This document shows positions 1 through 7,572 of a stretch of 40,911 bases of DNA, in pieces. The position numbers were made by a program, and so were the translations under genes. The stretch covers positions 1-40,911 of the forward strand of contig JAAXQE010000138.1 of NCBI GenBank assembly GCA_012974425.1, in the 5' to 3' direction. The notes under the pieces are model-generated. The model ran no database searches, was not told where the DNA came from, and saw nothing but the letters and a program-made list of their open reading frames with translations. Source of the stretch: Geopsychrobacter sp. (GTDB lineage Bacteria; Desulfobacterota; Desulfuromonadia; Desulfuromonadales; Geopsychrobacteraceae). Within the stretch, counting starts at the first letter, position 1, and each line of letters starts with the position of its first letter.

Positions 1-359
1 TCTTGCAGGTAGAGGAGCAGGCCGAAGCGCCGGCTGTCGCTGTAGCGCAGCAGTTGGCCATCGTCGAGAGAGATATCGACATGATCATGCTTGGCCGGCG
101 GGATTTGGGAATCGACCAGCCGCAACACCCCGCTCATGCCGAGGTGTAGCAGCAGACAGCCCTTATCCAGATGAAACAGCAGGTATTTGGCGCGGCGCGA
201 GATGCTCTGGATCTGTTGCCCGGCCAGTTGCCGGTCCAGCTGGGGGTCGAGGGGCAGGCGAAGTTTCTCCACCCGGCACAGGACCTTGACGATGCGCCGC
301 CCGCAGACCAGCGGCTCGAGGCCGCGCCTAATAGTTTCTACCTCGGGGAGTTCGGGCAT
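1..359 (-). CDS. mutM: Formamidopyrimidine-DNA glycosylase MutM (Fpg), N-terminal part only
   Basis: Base-excision repair glycosylase and AP lyase that removes oxidised purines such as 8-oxoguanine. The reverse strand opens with MPELPEVETIRRGLEPL, the family signature: the proline after the start methionine is the Schiff-base nucleophile and the following glutamate assists. The reading continues through KYLLFHLDKGCLLLHLGMSG, also typical. About 119 codons are present; the helix-two-turn-helix and C-terminal zinc finger lie outside the window, so activity cannot be judged. The gene starts 18 bases after the stop of the NTF2-like gene and is probably the distal member of the transporter operon. 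The start choice is certain because the N-terminal proline is catalytic. Confidence 0.95.
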   Translation of the reverse strand, partial: MPELPEVETIRRGLEPLVCGRRIVKVLCRVEKLRLPLDPQLDRQLAGQQIQSISRRAKYLLFHLDKGCLLLHLGMSGVLRLVDSQIPPAKHDHVDISLDDGQLLRYSDSRRFGLLLYLQ

Positions 360-377
360 GATTTCATCCTGGTGGGA

Positions 378-794
378 TTAGAATCTGATCTTGGTTGCCT
401 GCTGATCGAAATGGCTGAAATCGAGGGCGGCGAATTCACCCGAATAATCCTCGGCACTCAGCTTCTGCGCCGAATGGTAGCGCCAGCCCTCTTCAGCCTG
501 CATCAGCAGCGCCAGCTCGTAGAGGGTCTGGCTTTCTCCGGCGAGTTCAAAGCTGAGGCCACAGATCAGCTCGATGCCCTCCTCGGTTTCGCGTGCGGCC
601 CCGATCGAGGTTGCGCTGAGTTTAAGTTTGGCCAGGGCCTGAGCAGCGAAATCGAGGTAGGCTTCAAGGCTCGGAAACTGTTCGAGAAAGGGTGACTGCG
701 GATGGTAACTGGCATAGAGTGCAGCAAAGTCCTGTGCCTCAAGCGCGGCAAAACGTTGGCGAACCAACTCTTCGGCTTCTATTTTACTCTGCAT
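378..794 (-). CDS. Small NTF2-like (YchJ-type) protein of unknown function
   Basis: Soluble 138-residue protein with no signal peptide or membrane segment. Its layout of N-terminal helices, the element YASYHPQSPFLEQFPS, then alternating strands ending in GWRYHSAQ, resembles the NTF2-like fold of the YchJ/UPF0225 middle domain, but without the cysteine-rich SEC-C ends. No catalytic residues are evident. It lies 5 bases downstream of the permease gene at 800-1648 and just upstream of mutM, so it is probably cotranscribed with both. The fold assignment is pattern-based and moderate; the function is unknown. Confidence 0.75.
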   Translation of the reverse strand: MQSKIEAEELVRQRFAALEAQDFAALYASYHPQSPFLEQFPSLEAYLDFAAQALAKLKLSATSIGAARETEEGIELICGLSFELAGESQTLYELALLMQAEEGWRYHSAQKLSAEDYSGEFAALDFSHFDQQATKIRF

Positions 795-799
795 CCGAC

Positions 800-1648
800 T
801 TAATCCTTGAGGCGTGGGTCGAGGGCGTCACGAATCCCCTCGCCGAGCAGGTTATAACCGAGCACCGTCACCAGAATCGCCAGCCCGGGGAAGACCGACA
901 GCCACCAGGCGTAACCGAGGGTCTGCTTGCCGGCGATCAGCATGTTGCCCCAGGAGGGGGTCGGTGGTTGAACACCGATCCCTAAAAAGGAGAGTGCACT
1001 CTCGGTAAGGATAGCTCCGGCGATGCCCAGGGTTGCCGAGACCAGCACCGGTGAGAGGGCATTGGGGAGCATGTGGCGGAAGATCAGACGCAGATCACTG
1101 GCCCCTACCGCGCGTGCCGCCAGGACGAATTCACGTTCGCGCAGGCTCAAGAACTCAGCCCGCACCAGGCGCGCCACGCCCATCCAGCTGGTGATGCCGA
1201 TCACGATCATAATGTTCCAGATCGAGGGTTGCAGGAAGGCGATGACGGCCAGGATCAGGAAGAAGGTCGGGAAGCAGAGCATAATATCGACAAAGCGCAT
1301 CACCAGGGCATCGACCCAGCCGCCGTAAAATCCGGCCAGGGCGCCGACCAGAATGCCGAGCAGGGTCGAGATGCCGACCGCGACAAAACCGACCAGCAGG
1401 GAGATGCGTGCACCGTAGAGCATGCGCAGCAGGACATCACGCCCGAGATCATCGGTGCCGAGCAGATGTGCCCCGCCTGGTGGGAGCAGCGCCTCTTTTA
1501 TGTTGATTGCCGCCGGATCACCGGGCAGCAGTGCGGCCAGAGCGGCAAGCAGAAACATCAGCAGTACGATCGATCCGCCGAACAACGCCATGCGGTTATG
1601 TTTGAGTTGGCCCCAGACGACCTGGATCCAGAATGATCTCTTTTTCAC
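800..1648 (-). CDS. Peptide/nickel-type ABC transporter permease, OppC/DppC family
   Basis: Inner-membrane permease (282 residues) of a peptide-type ABC importer. It has an N-terminal membrane segment (about residues 20-42), an extracytoplasmic loop with the family motif LLGTDDLGRDVLLRMLYGAR, then about five membrane segments. The cytoplasmic coupling (EAA) loop contains EREFVLAARAVGASDLRLI and is followed by HMLPNALSPVLV. It ends in ALDPRLKD, the usual end of OppC proteins. The start is GTG behind an AGGAAGAGAG ribosome site. It pairs with the OppB-type permease at 2302-3279, but a MshEN-domain gene separates the two. No ATPase genes (OppD/OppF) are seen in the window, so they must be elsewhere or downstream. 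Confidence 0.95.
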   Translation of the reverse strand: MKKRSFWIQVVWGQLKHNRMALFGGSIVLLMFLLAALAALLPGDPAAINIKEALLPPGGAHLLGTDDLGRDVLLRMLYGARISLLVGFVAVGISTLLGILVGALAGFYGGWVDALVMRFVDIMLCFPTFFLILAVIAFLQPSIWNIMIVIGITSWMGVARLVRAEFLSLREREFVLAARAVGASDLRLIFRHMLPNALSPVLVSATLGIAGAILTESALSFLGIGVQPPTPSWGNMLIAGKQTLGYAWWLSVFPGLAILVTVLGYNLLGEGIRDALDPRLKD

Positions 1649-1663
1649 AGACTCTCTTCCTGA

Positions 1664-2284
1664 CTATTTCAAGTAATCGACATCCCGGTCACTTAGAACC
1701 CCCTTGCGCAGTAACAGGGCGATCAAGCGATCGAGACGATCTTCGGCACGCTCGGACTTAACGGCCCTTGGGTCGGTGATTGCCGCCAACTCTTCAACGA
1801 GGGGATTAGCTCTCGCCTTGGGCAGCGTAGCGCGTGGCCGACCGGCGGGAAAATGCCGGTTCAAGGCTGTTTCAATCTCAAATTCCGGGGCGATGACCGC
1901 CTGAATCCGGCTGCCGACCATGAACTGCAGATCGTCGATCAACTTGAGGTTGGTGGGATCGGTCATCGCCACCACCAGTACGCGTGATTTGCCTTGCGCC
2001 TGCCACTCAACCGGCACTACCATATTCTCATAGAGCGTGGTAACCGGAATTGCGCTGAGCGCATCCGGCGGAATTTTTAACATTTCCAGATCGACTCTGC
2101 TGATATCGTTCTGCTCATCCAGAAACTGCAGGATGGTCTCCTCGGCAATGTAGCCGAGTTTGACCAGGGCACTGCCGATCCGCCCGCCGACATTGCGCTG
2201 GAATGAGAGTCCCGAATCGAGTTGAAACTGATCGATCAATCCCGCTTCGAGCAGTAATTCTCCTAATTTTGTCGATTTGCCCAT
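1664..2284 (-). CDS. Stand-alone MshEN / GspE N-terminal domain protein, candidate c-di-GMP receptor
   Basis: Soluble 206-residue protein made mostly of the N-terminal domain of type II secretion / type IV pilus ATPases, with no ATPase domain after it. Two copies of the about 24-residue MshEN motif are visible: residues 6-29 begin KLGELLLEAGLI and end in SFQ; residues 36-59 begin RIGSALVKLGYI and end in DEQ. In MshE-type proteins this duplicated motif binds c-di-GMP. The second half (VLVVAMTDPTNLKLIDDLQF) matches the alpha/beta part of the same domain, then comes a basic, charged tail. It is encoded between the two permeases of a peptide transporter, with 15-17 base gaps, so it is made together with them. 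c-di-GMP binding is inferred; a degenerate pilus ATPase fragment is the alternative. Confidence 0.85.
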   Translation of the reverse strand: MGKSTKLGELLLEAGLIDQFQLDSGLSFQRNVGGRIGSALVKLGYIAEETILQFLDEQNDISRVDLEMLKIPPDALSAIPVTTLYENMVVPVEWQAQGKSRVLVVAMTDPTNLKLIDDLQFMVGSRIQAVIAPEFEIETALNRHFPAGRPRATLPKARANPLVEELAAITDPRAVKSERAEDRLDRLIALLLRKGVLSDRDVDYLK

Positions 2285-2301
2285 GAATTTCCCTCGATCT
2301 G

Positions 2302-3279
2302 TTACTCGCTATTTCTGATGCGTGGGTCGGCCAGTGCGTACGAAACATCCGCCAGCAGATTCCCCACCAGGGTTAACACCGCGCCGATCACCAGCACCCC
2401 CATGATCAACGGATAGTCGCGCATCATCACGCCATCATAAAAAAGCTTGCCCATCCCCGGGATGGCAAAGATCGTCTCGAAAATCACGCTGCCACCGATC
2501 AGTCCCGGTACGGAGAGGCCGAGGATGGTGATGACCGGCAGGAGTGCGTTACGCAGTGCATGCTTATAGATGACGACCCGTTCCGACAGACCCTTGGCGC
2601 GCGCGGTCATGATGTAGTCCTGGCGGATAACATCGAGCATATTCGAGCGCATATAGCGCGAGAACCCGGCCAGCCCGCCGATCGCGGCGATAAAGACCGG
2701 CAGAACCAGGTGGGCGGCGCGATCGAGCAGTTGACCGGAGAGATCCATATATTCATAGCCGAGGGATTTCAGGCCCGAGACCGGCAGCACCCCGAGACGC
2801 ACCCCCAGCCAGTCCATCATCAGCAGGGCCAACCAGAAGGAGGGCATGGCGAAGCCGACAAAGACCAACACCGTGCTCGCCCGATCGAAAAAGCTGTTGC
2901 GCCGCACCGCAGAGATCACCCCCAAGGGCAGCGCCACCGCCATAATCACCACCAGCGAGAGGACATTCAACAGGATCGTCACCGGCAGGCGCTCGGTGAT
3001 CTTGCCTAAGACCGGACGATTGTCCTGGGCGAAGGATTCGCCAAAATCGAGTCGTACCAGGCGCCCCAGCCAGAGCAGATACTGCTCATGCAGTGGTTTG
3101 TCGAGACCGTACTGCTTATGCAGCTTGGCCTGCAGATCAGAACTGGCCTGGGGATTCATCTGGGTCTGCATGTCGGTCGGCTCACCGGGGGCGAGATGAA
3201 TCACCGTAAAGGAGATCAGGGTAATCCCGATCAACAGCGGAATCATCATCAGCAAACGGCGCAGTAGATAGCGATACAT
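2302..3279 (-). CDS. Peptide/nickel-type ABC transporter permease, OppB/DppB family
   Basis: Inner-membrane permease (325 residues) with the classic OppB layout. A first membrane helix ([20 protein letters not shown]) is followed by a periplasmic region, [12 protein letters not shown] onward to [20 protein letters not shown], and then five further helices. The coupling loop reads [20 protein letters not shown], then [12 protein letters not shown]. It ends [12 protein letters not shown], the usual OppB terminus. The ATG at 3279 is preferred over an in-frame TTG two codons upstream because CGGA sits six bases before the ATG and overlaps the TTG. It follows the substrate-binding lipoprotein gene in the same operon. 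Confidence 0.95.
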   Translation of the reverse strand: MYRYLLRRLLMMIPLLIGITLISFTVIHLAPGEPTDMQTQMNPQASSDLQAKLHKQYGLDKPLHEQYLLWLGRLVRLDFGESFAQDNRPVLGKITERLPVTILLNVLSLVVIMAVALPLGVISAVRRNSFFDRASTVLVFVGFAMPSFWLALLMMDWLGVRLGVLPVSGLKSLGYEYMDLSGQLLDRAAHLVLPVFIAAIGGLAGFSRYMRSNMLDVIRQDYIMTARAKGLSERVVIYKHALRNALLPVITILGLSVPGLIGGSVIFETIFAIPGMGKLFYDGVMMRDYPLIMGVLVIGAVLTLVGNLLADVSYALADPRIRNSE

Positions 3280-3300
3280 GGGCAATCCGGTGAAAAAAGT

Positions 3301-4914
3301 TTAGCGACTGAACTTCTGCTGGCCCGCAGGCACATACCATTCGTTGAAATTATAGCGGATTCCGGCAGCAGTAGGTTCTATACCATGAAATCGGCTGGCG
3401 ACCGCAGGCAAAGCTTCACCAACAAACAAAAAGGTATAGGGCTGATCTTCGGCGAGGATCTGCTGGAAACGATCATAGATCTTCTTGCGCTCCTGCTGGT
3501 CGAAGATGCGTCGTCCCTTCTCGAGCAGCATATCGACTTCGGGATTTTTATATCCGATAAAATTCAGCTGGCGTGGCCCGGTCTTGCTGGAGTGCCAGAT
3601 CTCGAACTGATCCGGCTCCGGACCGCCAGTCCAGCCGAGGATGGTCGCATCAAAATTACCCGGGTTGATAAATTCCTTCAGAAAGGTCGCCCATTCGATG
3701 ATACGTAACTGTACGTCGATGCCGATCTCACGAAAACGCCGCTGAATAATCTCGCCGGCCTTGCTGCGCAGATCGTTGCCCTGATTGGTGACGATCGTAA
3801 AGGAGAAGTCTGCCCCCTGCTTATCGAGGATGCCGTCACCATCGCTATCGGCCCAGCCCGCTTCGGCCAGCAGTTCCCTAGCCTTCTGCGGATTGTAGGC
3901 ATAGTCCGGGACAGCGGGATTATAGACCCAGGCATCGGGCTTATAGGGGCCGGTCGCGGCCTGGCCATAGCCGAGCAACACCCCATCGATGATCTCCTGC
4001 TTATCGATGGCATAGGTCAGGGCCTGACGCACCCGCCGGTCCTGAAACATAGGCCTGTTCAGGTTGTAACCGAGATAGGTATAGCCGAAGGCGAGATAGC
4101 GATATTTATTGAACAGGCGCTTAAAGGCAAGGGTATCGGTCTGGCGATCATACTGCAGCGGGGAGAGCGACATAAAGTCGAGCCCGCCGGTTTGCAGTTC
4201 GAGAAACTGGGTCGAGGTATCGGGGATGATCCTAAAAACAAAGCGGCGGATGAAGGGACTCCCGTCAAAGTAATCCCGATTTGCCTCCAGCACGATCTTC
4301 TCGCCGCCTTGCCATTCGACAAAGCGATAGGGTCCGGTCCCAACCGGATGTCTGGCCAGCTCGCTCTCGGTGATTTTCTTGCCATCAAGCAGATGTTTCG
4401 GCAGAACCGAGAAGCCCCAACTCATCAACGCCGGCGCGTAGGGTTCGGCATAGCTTACGCGAAAGGTGTAAGCGTCCGGGGCTTCGGCATTTTCGACCTG
4501 CAGATAGGATTCGGCATAAGCGGTTGGTGTATCGGGATCGATATAGAGCTGGTAGGTGAAGAGCACATCTGCCGAAGTAAAGGGCGCGCCGTCATGCCAC
4601 TTGACCCCCCTGCGCAGATGGAAGGTTATGCTCAGATTGTCCGCAGAGATCTCCCAGCTCTCGGCCAGTTCACCGACAACCTTGAGCTCACCGTCGTAGC
4701 GCACCAGGCCGCTGTAGACCAGACCGTTGATCTCACTGGAGGAACTGTCGGAAGCCAGGATCGGCAGCAGCGTCGAGGCGTCACCAATCGAACCCTGGAG
4801 AAAGGTATCACCGAAGGCTGGCTCTTTGTCTGCGGGGGGTTCCAGCCCAGTGAGCGGCTCATTCGCCGGACAACCGGTCAACAGCAAGAGGAATAGAAGC
4901 AAATAACGCATCAT
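3301..4914 (-). CDS. Peptide ABC transporter substrate-binding lipoprotein (SBP_bac_5 family)
   Basis: Extracytoplasmic solute receptor (537 residues) for the adjacent OppB/OppC permeases. The N-terminus MMRYLLLFLLLLTGC is a lipoprotein signal with the modified cysteine at residue 15, so it should be anchored in a membrane. Family motifs include LVYSGLVRYDGELKVVGELA, the segment around ITFHLRRGVKWHDGAPFTSA, VGTGPYRF, and RQALTYAIDKQEIIDGVLLG. The stretch DSDGDGILD resembles a calcium-binding loop seen in some members. Oligopeptides or dipeptides are the likely ligand class, but the ligand cannot be read from sequence. The ATG overlaps the stop of the upstream DUF4292-like gene (ATGA), indicating translational coupling. 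Confidence 0.93.
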   Translation of the reverse strand: MMRYLLLFLLLLTGCPANEPLTGLEPPADKEPAFGDTFLQGSIGDASTLLPILASDSSSSEINGLVYSGLVRYDGELKVVGELAESWEISADNLSITFHLRRGVKWHDGAPFTSADVLFTYQLYIDPDTPTAYAESYLQVENAEAPDAYTFRVSYAEPYAPALMSWGFSVLPKHLLDGKKITESELARHPVGTGPYRFVEWQGGEKIVLEANRDYFDGSPFIRRFVFRIIPDTSTQFLELQTGGLDFMSLSPLQYDRQTDTLAFKRLFNKYRYLAFGYTYLGYNLNRPMFQDRRVRQALTYAIDKQEIIDGVLLGYGQAATGPYKPDAWVYNPAVPDYAYNPQKARELLAEAGWADSDGDGILDKQGADFSFTIVTNQGNDLRSKAGEIIQRRFREIGIDVQLRIIEWATFLKEFINPGNFDATILGWTGGPEPDQFEIWHSSKTGPRQLNFIGYKNPEVDMLLEKGRRIFDQQERKKIYDRFQQILAEDQPYTFLFVGEALPAVASRFHGIEPTAAGIRYNFNEWYVPAGQQKFSR

Positions 4915-5696
4915 GAGCGCTCCTCGGCGGGGCTCAGAGCTGGCAGGACCAGGGGCACAGCATTCGCCGGCGGGGAGAGGTTAAAACGGCTGTCTGCAGC
5001 CGGTTTGTTCAGGCTCACCTCGGAGAAATTAACCGTGAGCTTGGTCTGCGCTACGGGCATCTCGATCTGCACCCGCCGCGGGAACTGATCGGTCTTATCG
5101 ATCCGATCATAATCGACAATCAGGCTGACCTCTGCACCGCGCAGATAGCGAACTCGGCGGAGCAGTAACTGTTCATCAAACAGGAATTGCTGTTGCCGGT
5201 CGCCAAGGGTCAGGCGCAAAAGATAGCGATCCTCGCCCATCTCCACCCCGAGGGTTTGATAATCTGACTGTGGCGGATCATAGAGCAGGAGACGCACCAG
5301 TTCGGCAGCACCGAGGGGCAACTGGGTAAAGCGTGAGAGCAAGGCATCACTGGCCGGGCCGCGATAGAACTGCCCGGGGACGGTTGTATTCAGGAAAACC
5401 TGCAATTCACCCTGGTCGACAGTCAACTGCAGGGCGAGTTGGTTAAAGATTGAGAGGACATCGACCCTGAGCCGTTCCGGCTTCTCAATCAGCATAAATT
5501 GCTGGGTCGAAAGGTACTTCCCCGCACGCTCGAGACCGACCTTGGCTGCGGCATCCAACTGCTGCCAGCGCTGACTGGTTAGGGCGAGTTGCGCCAACAG
5601 GATCTGTGGTTCGGGCGCCGGGGGGAGTTGCAGTTTCGGAGCGCTGCAACCAACCAGCAACATCAGCAATATCAGAAGCGAAAAACATGATTTCAT
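4911..5696 (-). CDS. LolA/LolB-fold lipoprotein (DUF4292-like)
   Basis: Predicted outer-membrane or periplasmic lipoprotein of 261 residues. MKSCFSLLILLMLLVGC is a lipoprotein signal with the lipidated cysteine at residue 17. The mature part has a long helix with QRWQQLDAAAKVGLERAGKY, then strands such as RLRVDVLSIFNQLALQLTVD and FPRRVQIEMP, a layout typical of the half-barrel fold shared by LolA, LolB and DUF4292 proteins. These bind acyl chains or lipoproteins; here that is inferred from fold pattern only. It is coupled by ATGA overlaps at both ends: to the TPR lipoprotein upstream and the substrate-binding lipoprotein downstream. Confidence 0.85.
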   Translation of the reverse strand: MKSCFSLLILLMLLVGCSAPKLQLPPAPEPQILLAQLALTSQRWQQLDAAAKVGLERAGKYLSTQQFMLIEKPERLRVDVLSIFNQLALQLTVDQGELQVFLNTTVPGQFYRGPASDALLSRFTQLPLGAAELVRLLLYDPPQSDYQTLGVEMGEDRYLLRLTLGDRQQQFLFDEQLLLRRVRYLRGAEVSLIVDYDRIDKTDQFPRRVQIEMPVAQTKLTVNFSEVSLNKPAADSRFNLSPPANAVPLVLPALSPAEERS

Positions 5697-7423
5697 CGAA
5701 TCGATTGATCCTTCAATAATTCTTGCAACTTGGCTGCGATAGCCGTTGAGGTCGCATCGAGTTCAAGCGCCTTACGATAGGTTTCTTCGGCCTCAGCCCA
5801 GCGTTGCTGAGCCAGGTAAACATCCCCGAGGTGATCCAGAATCAAGGGGTCGGTCGAATCGAGCAGCACCGCTTTTTCCAGATGAACTCGCGCTTCATCA
5901 TAGCGTTGCATGCGATAGAATATCCATCCCAGGGTGTCATAGATATAACTTGTCTGCTTCTGTTCCAGGGCCATACGTGCTTGGGCCAGAGCCTGTTCAA
6001 GATTTTCACCCAGCTCGGCATAGTGATAGGCTATAAAATTTAGCGCATCAGCATTGGTCGGTTCACTGGTAAGGACCTGCTCCATTTCGAGCAAGGCCTG
6101 CGCTCGGTCATCCATTCTTTCGTAGATGATCCCGAGTTGATAGTGAAGACTCGGCTCATCCGGATAAAGTTCCAACCCCTGACGCACAGCCATGCCTGCG
6201 GCAGCCAGCTTACCAGTCTCTGCCAGAAATGCCGAGAGATAATAATAGAGATCGACCGTCTGCTTGCCGGTTTCGACTGCCTGTCGCAAGATCTCTACCC
6301 CCTGCTCCAGATCCCCCTCCTGGCGATAGAGATAACCTCGTTGCAGCGCGGCCTCGGCATAGACCATCGAATCATGCGGAATTTGCTGAAGGGTCAAAAG
6401 CGCTTCGCTATTTCGCTGCTGGCCGATGAGCGCCATCCCCAATGAATAGAGATTGCGGGGTTCATGCGGTTGCAGCATCAGTGCGCGCCTAAAGGTCTCT
6501 TCACCACCGAGGTAATCCTCGCGACTAAGCTGAAGAAGTCCAATACGGGTCAGAATCTGCATATCATCTGGTCGTTGGCGCTGCGCCTGCTCCAGCAGAA
6601 TAAGCGCTTCTTCATAACGCTCTTGCAGAATGAGAATGCGCGCCAGCTGATTATAGATCGCCAGCAACTCCGGGTTATCCTTGATGCTTTCACGGTAGAG
6701 GTCGATAGCCTCACCAACCTGCTGCTCCTTTTCGAGCAGTTGGCCTAATTCCAGAATCGTCTGTAATTGACCGGGCCGGCGCAACAACAGGTCACGATAG
6801 GTCTTAATCGCTTCAGCCGCCTGCCTGCTGTCGCGTTGCAAGCGCGCCAGAGTCAGGCGACCGGCCAACGAATCGGGATTCAAGCCCAGCAGGGTATTGG
6901 TTTCAGCAATGGCTTGCGGCAGGTCATTTTGCTGGTCATACACCGCAATCAGCCTGAGGCGGATGTTTTCATTAGCGGGATTTATCACTAAGGCCTGCGT
7001 ATAGGCCCTCAGCGCATCGGCATAACGCTCCTGATAAGAGCGTAATTCGCCAAGCAGCTGCCAGCCCTGCGCTTGATTCGGGAAACCCTGCAACAGACGC
7101 TCAAGAGTCGCGCCCCCTTTGTCGATCTGCTGGTTGTGAAGATAGGCCTTGGCCAGGGTCAATTGAAGCTTCTCCGATTGGGGGTCGAAGGCCAATGCGC
7201 GTTCCAGAGCCTGAATCGCTTCATCCCAGCGCTTGTCGACAATCAGCATCCGGAACTGGGCATAGCCAAAATAGGCCTTAGCCTCCGGCAGCACAATCTC
7301 TGAAACGTAGGGAGAGCGCGGCTCCACAACCGCTTCCAGTGCAGAGGGCTTAGGTGACGCACAACCAGCAACCAACATGAGCCCAAGCAAAACAAACAAC
7401 AAGCGTGGCAGACAAATTCTCAA
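5693..7423 (-). CDS. Large TPR-repeat lipoprotein
   Basis: Lipoprotein of about 576 residues, nearly all tetratricopeptide repeats. Repeats such as AWQLLGELRSYQERYADALR, YDTLGWIFYRMQRYDEARVH and LGDVYLAQQRWAEAEETYRK run from about residue 50 to the C-terminus, some 14-15 units, giving a protein-binding solenoid. I place the start at TTG 7423: it has GGGA eight bases upstream and yields a compact lipoprotein signal, RICLPRLLFVLLGLMLVAGC. An in-frame ATG at 7492 would give 599 residues, but it lies inside a perfect TATAAT box (7491-7496) and would add a long, unusual N-region. First gene of the minus operon; its function is probably assembly or envelope scaffolding (inference). Confidence 0.9.
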   Translation of the reverse strand: MRICLPRLLFVLLGLMLVAGCASPKPSALEAVVEPRSPYVSEIVLPEAKAYFGYAQFRMLIVDKRWDEAIQALERALAFDPQSEKLQLTLAKAYLHNQQIDKGGATLERLLQGFPNQAQGWQLLGELRSYQERYADALRAYTQALVINPANENIRLRLIAVYDQQNDLPQAIAETNTLLGLNPDSLAGRLTLARLQRDSRQAAEAIKTYRDLLLRRPGQLQTILELGQLLEKEQQVGEAIDLYRESIKDNPELLAIYNQLARILILQERYEEALILLEQAQRQRPDDMQILTRIGLLQLSREDYLGGEETFRRALMLQPHEPRNLYSLGMALIGQQRNSEALLTLQQIPHDSMVYAEAALQRGYLYRQEGDLEQGVEILRQAVETGKQTVDLYYYLSAFLAETGKLAAAGMAVRQGLELYPDEPSLHYQLGIIYERMDDRAQALLEMEQVLTSEPTNADALNFIAYHYAELGENLEQALAQARMALEQKQTSYIYDTLGWIFYRMQRYDEARVHLEKAVLLDSTDPLILDHLGDVYLAQQRWAEAEETYRKALELDATSTAIAAKLQELLKDQSIR

Positions 7424-7490
7424 ACGGATTATCCCGCGATATGAGTGTGAAATGAAAACGCTAACACAGCAGTTTTTTCTATGCCTCAGC

Positions 7491-7519
7491 ATTATAGCCG
7501 TAATTTCCTAAGCTTTACA
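7491..7519 (-). promoter_or_regulatory. Sigma-70 promoter of the TPR lipoprotein / transporter operon
   Basis: On the minus strand a perfect TATAAT lies at 7491-7496, with TGTAAA (a weak -35) 17 bases upstream at 7514-7519. Transcription would begin near 7484, leaving about a 60-base leader before the TTG start at 7423. The -10 box contains the only upstream ATG, which is part of the reason for rejecting that ATG as the start. The -35 positions coincide with those of the divergent promoter. Confidence 0.55.
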
Positions 7520-7541
7520 GGCCTGATTTTTCTGATAAATT
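7514..7541 (+). promoter_or_regulatory. Sigma-70 promoter of the kinase / partner-switching operon
   Basis: TTTACA at 7514-7519 (five of six -35 consensus bases), a 16-base spacer, and TAAATT at 7536-7541, preceded by TGA to make an extended -10. Transcription would begin about 7548, some 25 bases before the ATG at 7573, with the AAGGA ribosome site at 7559-7563. No other good promoter is seen before the downstream genes, which are coupled by overlaps. Confidence 0.55.
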
Positions 7542-7572
7542 CCAGAGGCACCCCAAATAAGGATATTTGCCA

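Noticed and set aside
4192-4896. Open frame of 234 codons antisense to the substrate-binding lipoprotein
   Set aside because: The lipoprotein has a lipobox and family motifs throughout; the antisense frame has neither.
7424-7492. Start of the TPR lipoprotein at ATG 7492
   Set aside because: The ATG is part of a TATAAT promoter box, has poor ribosome-site spacing, and would put 23 unusual residues before a normal lipoprotein signal.
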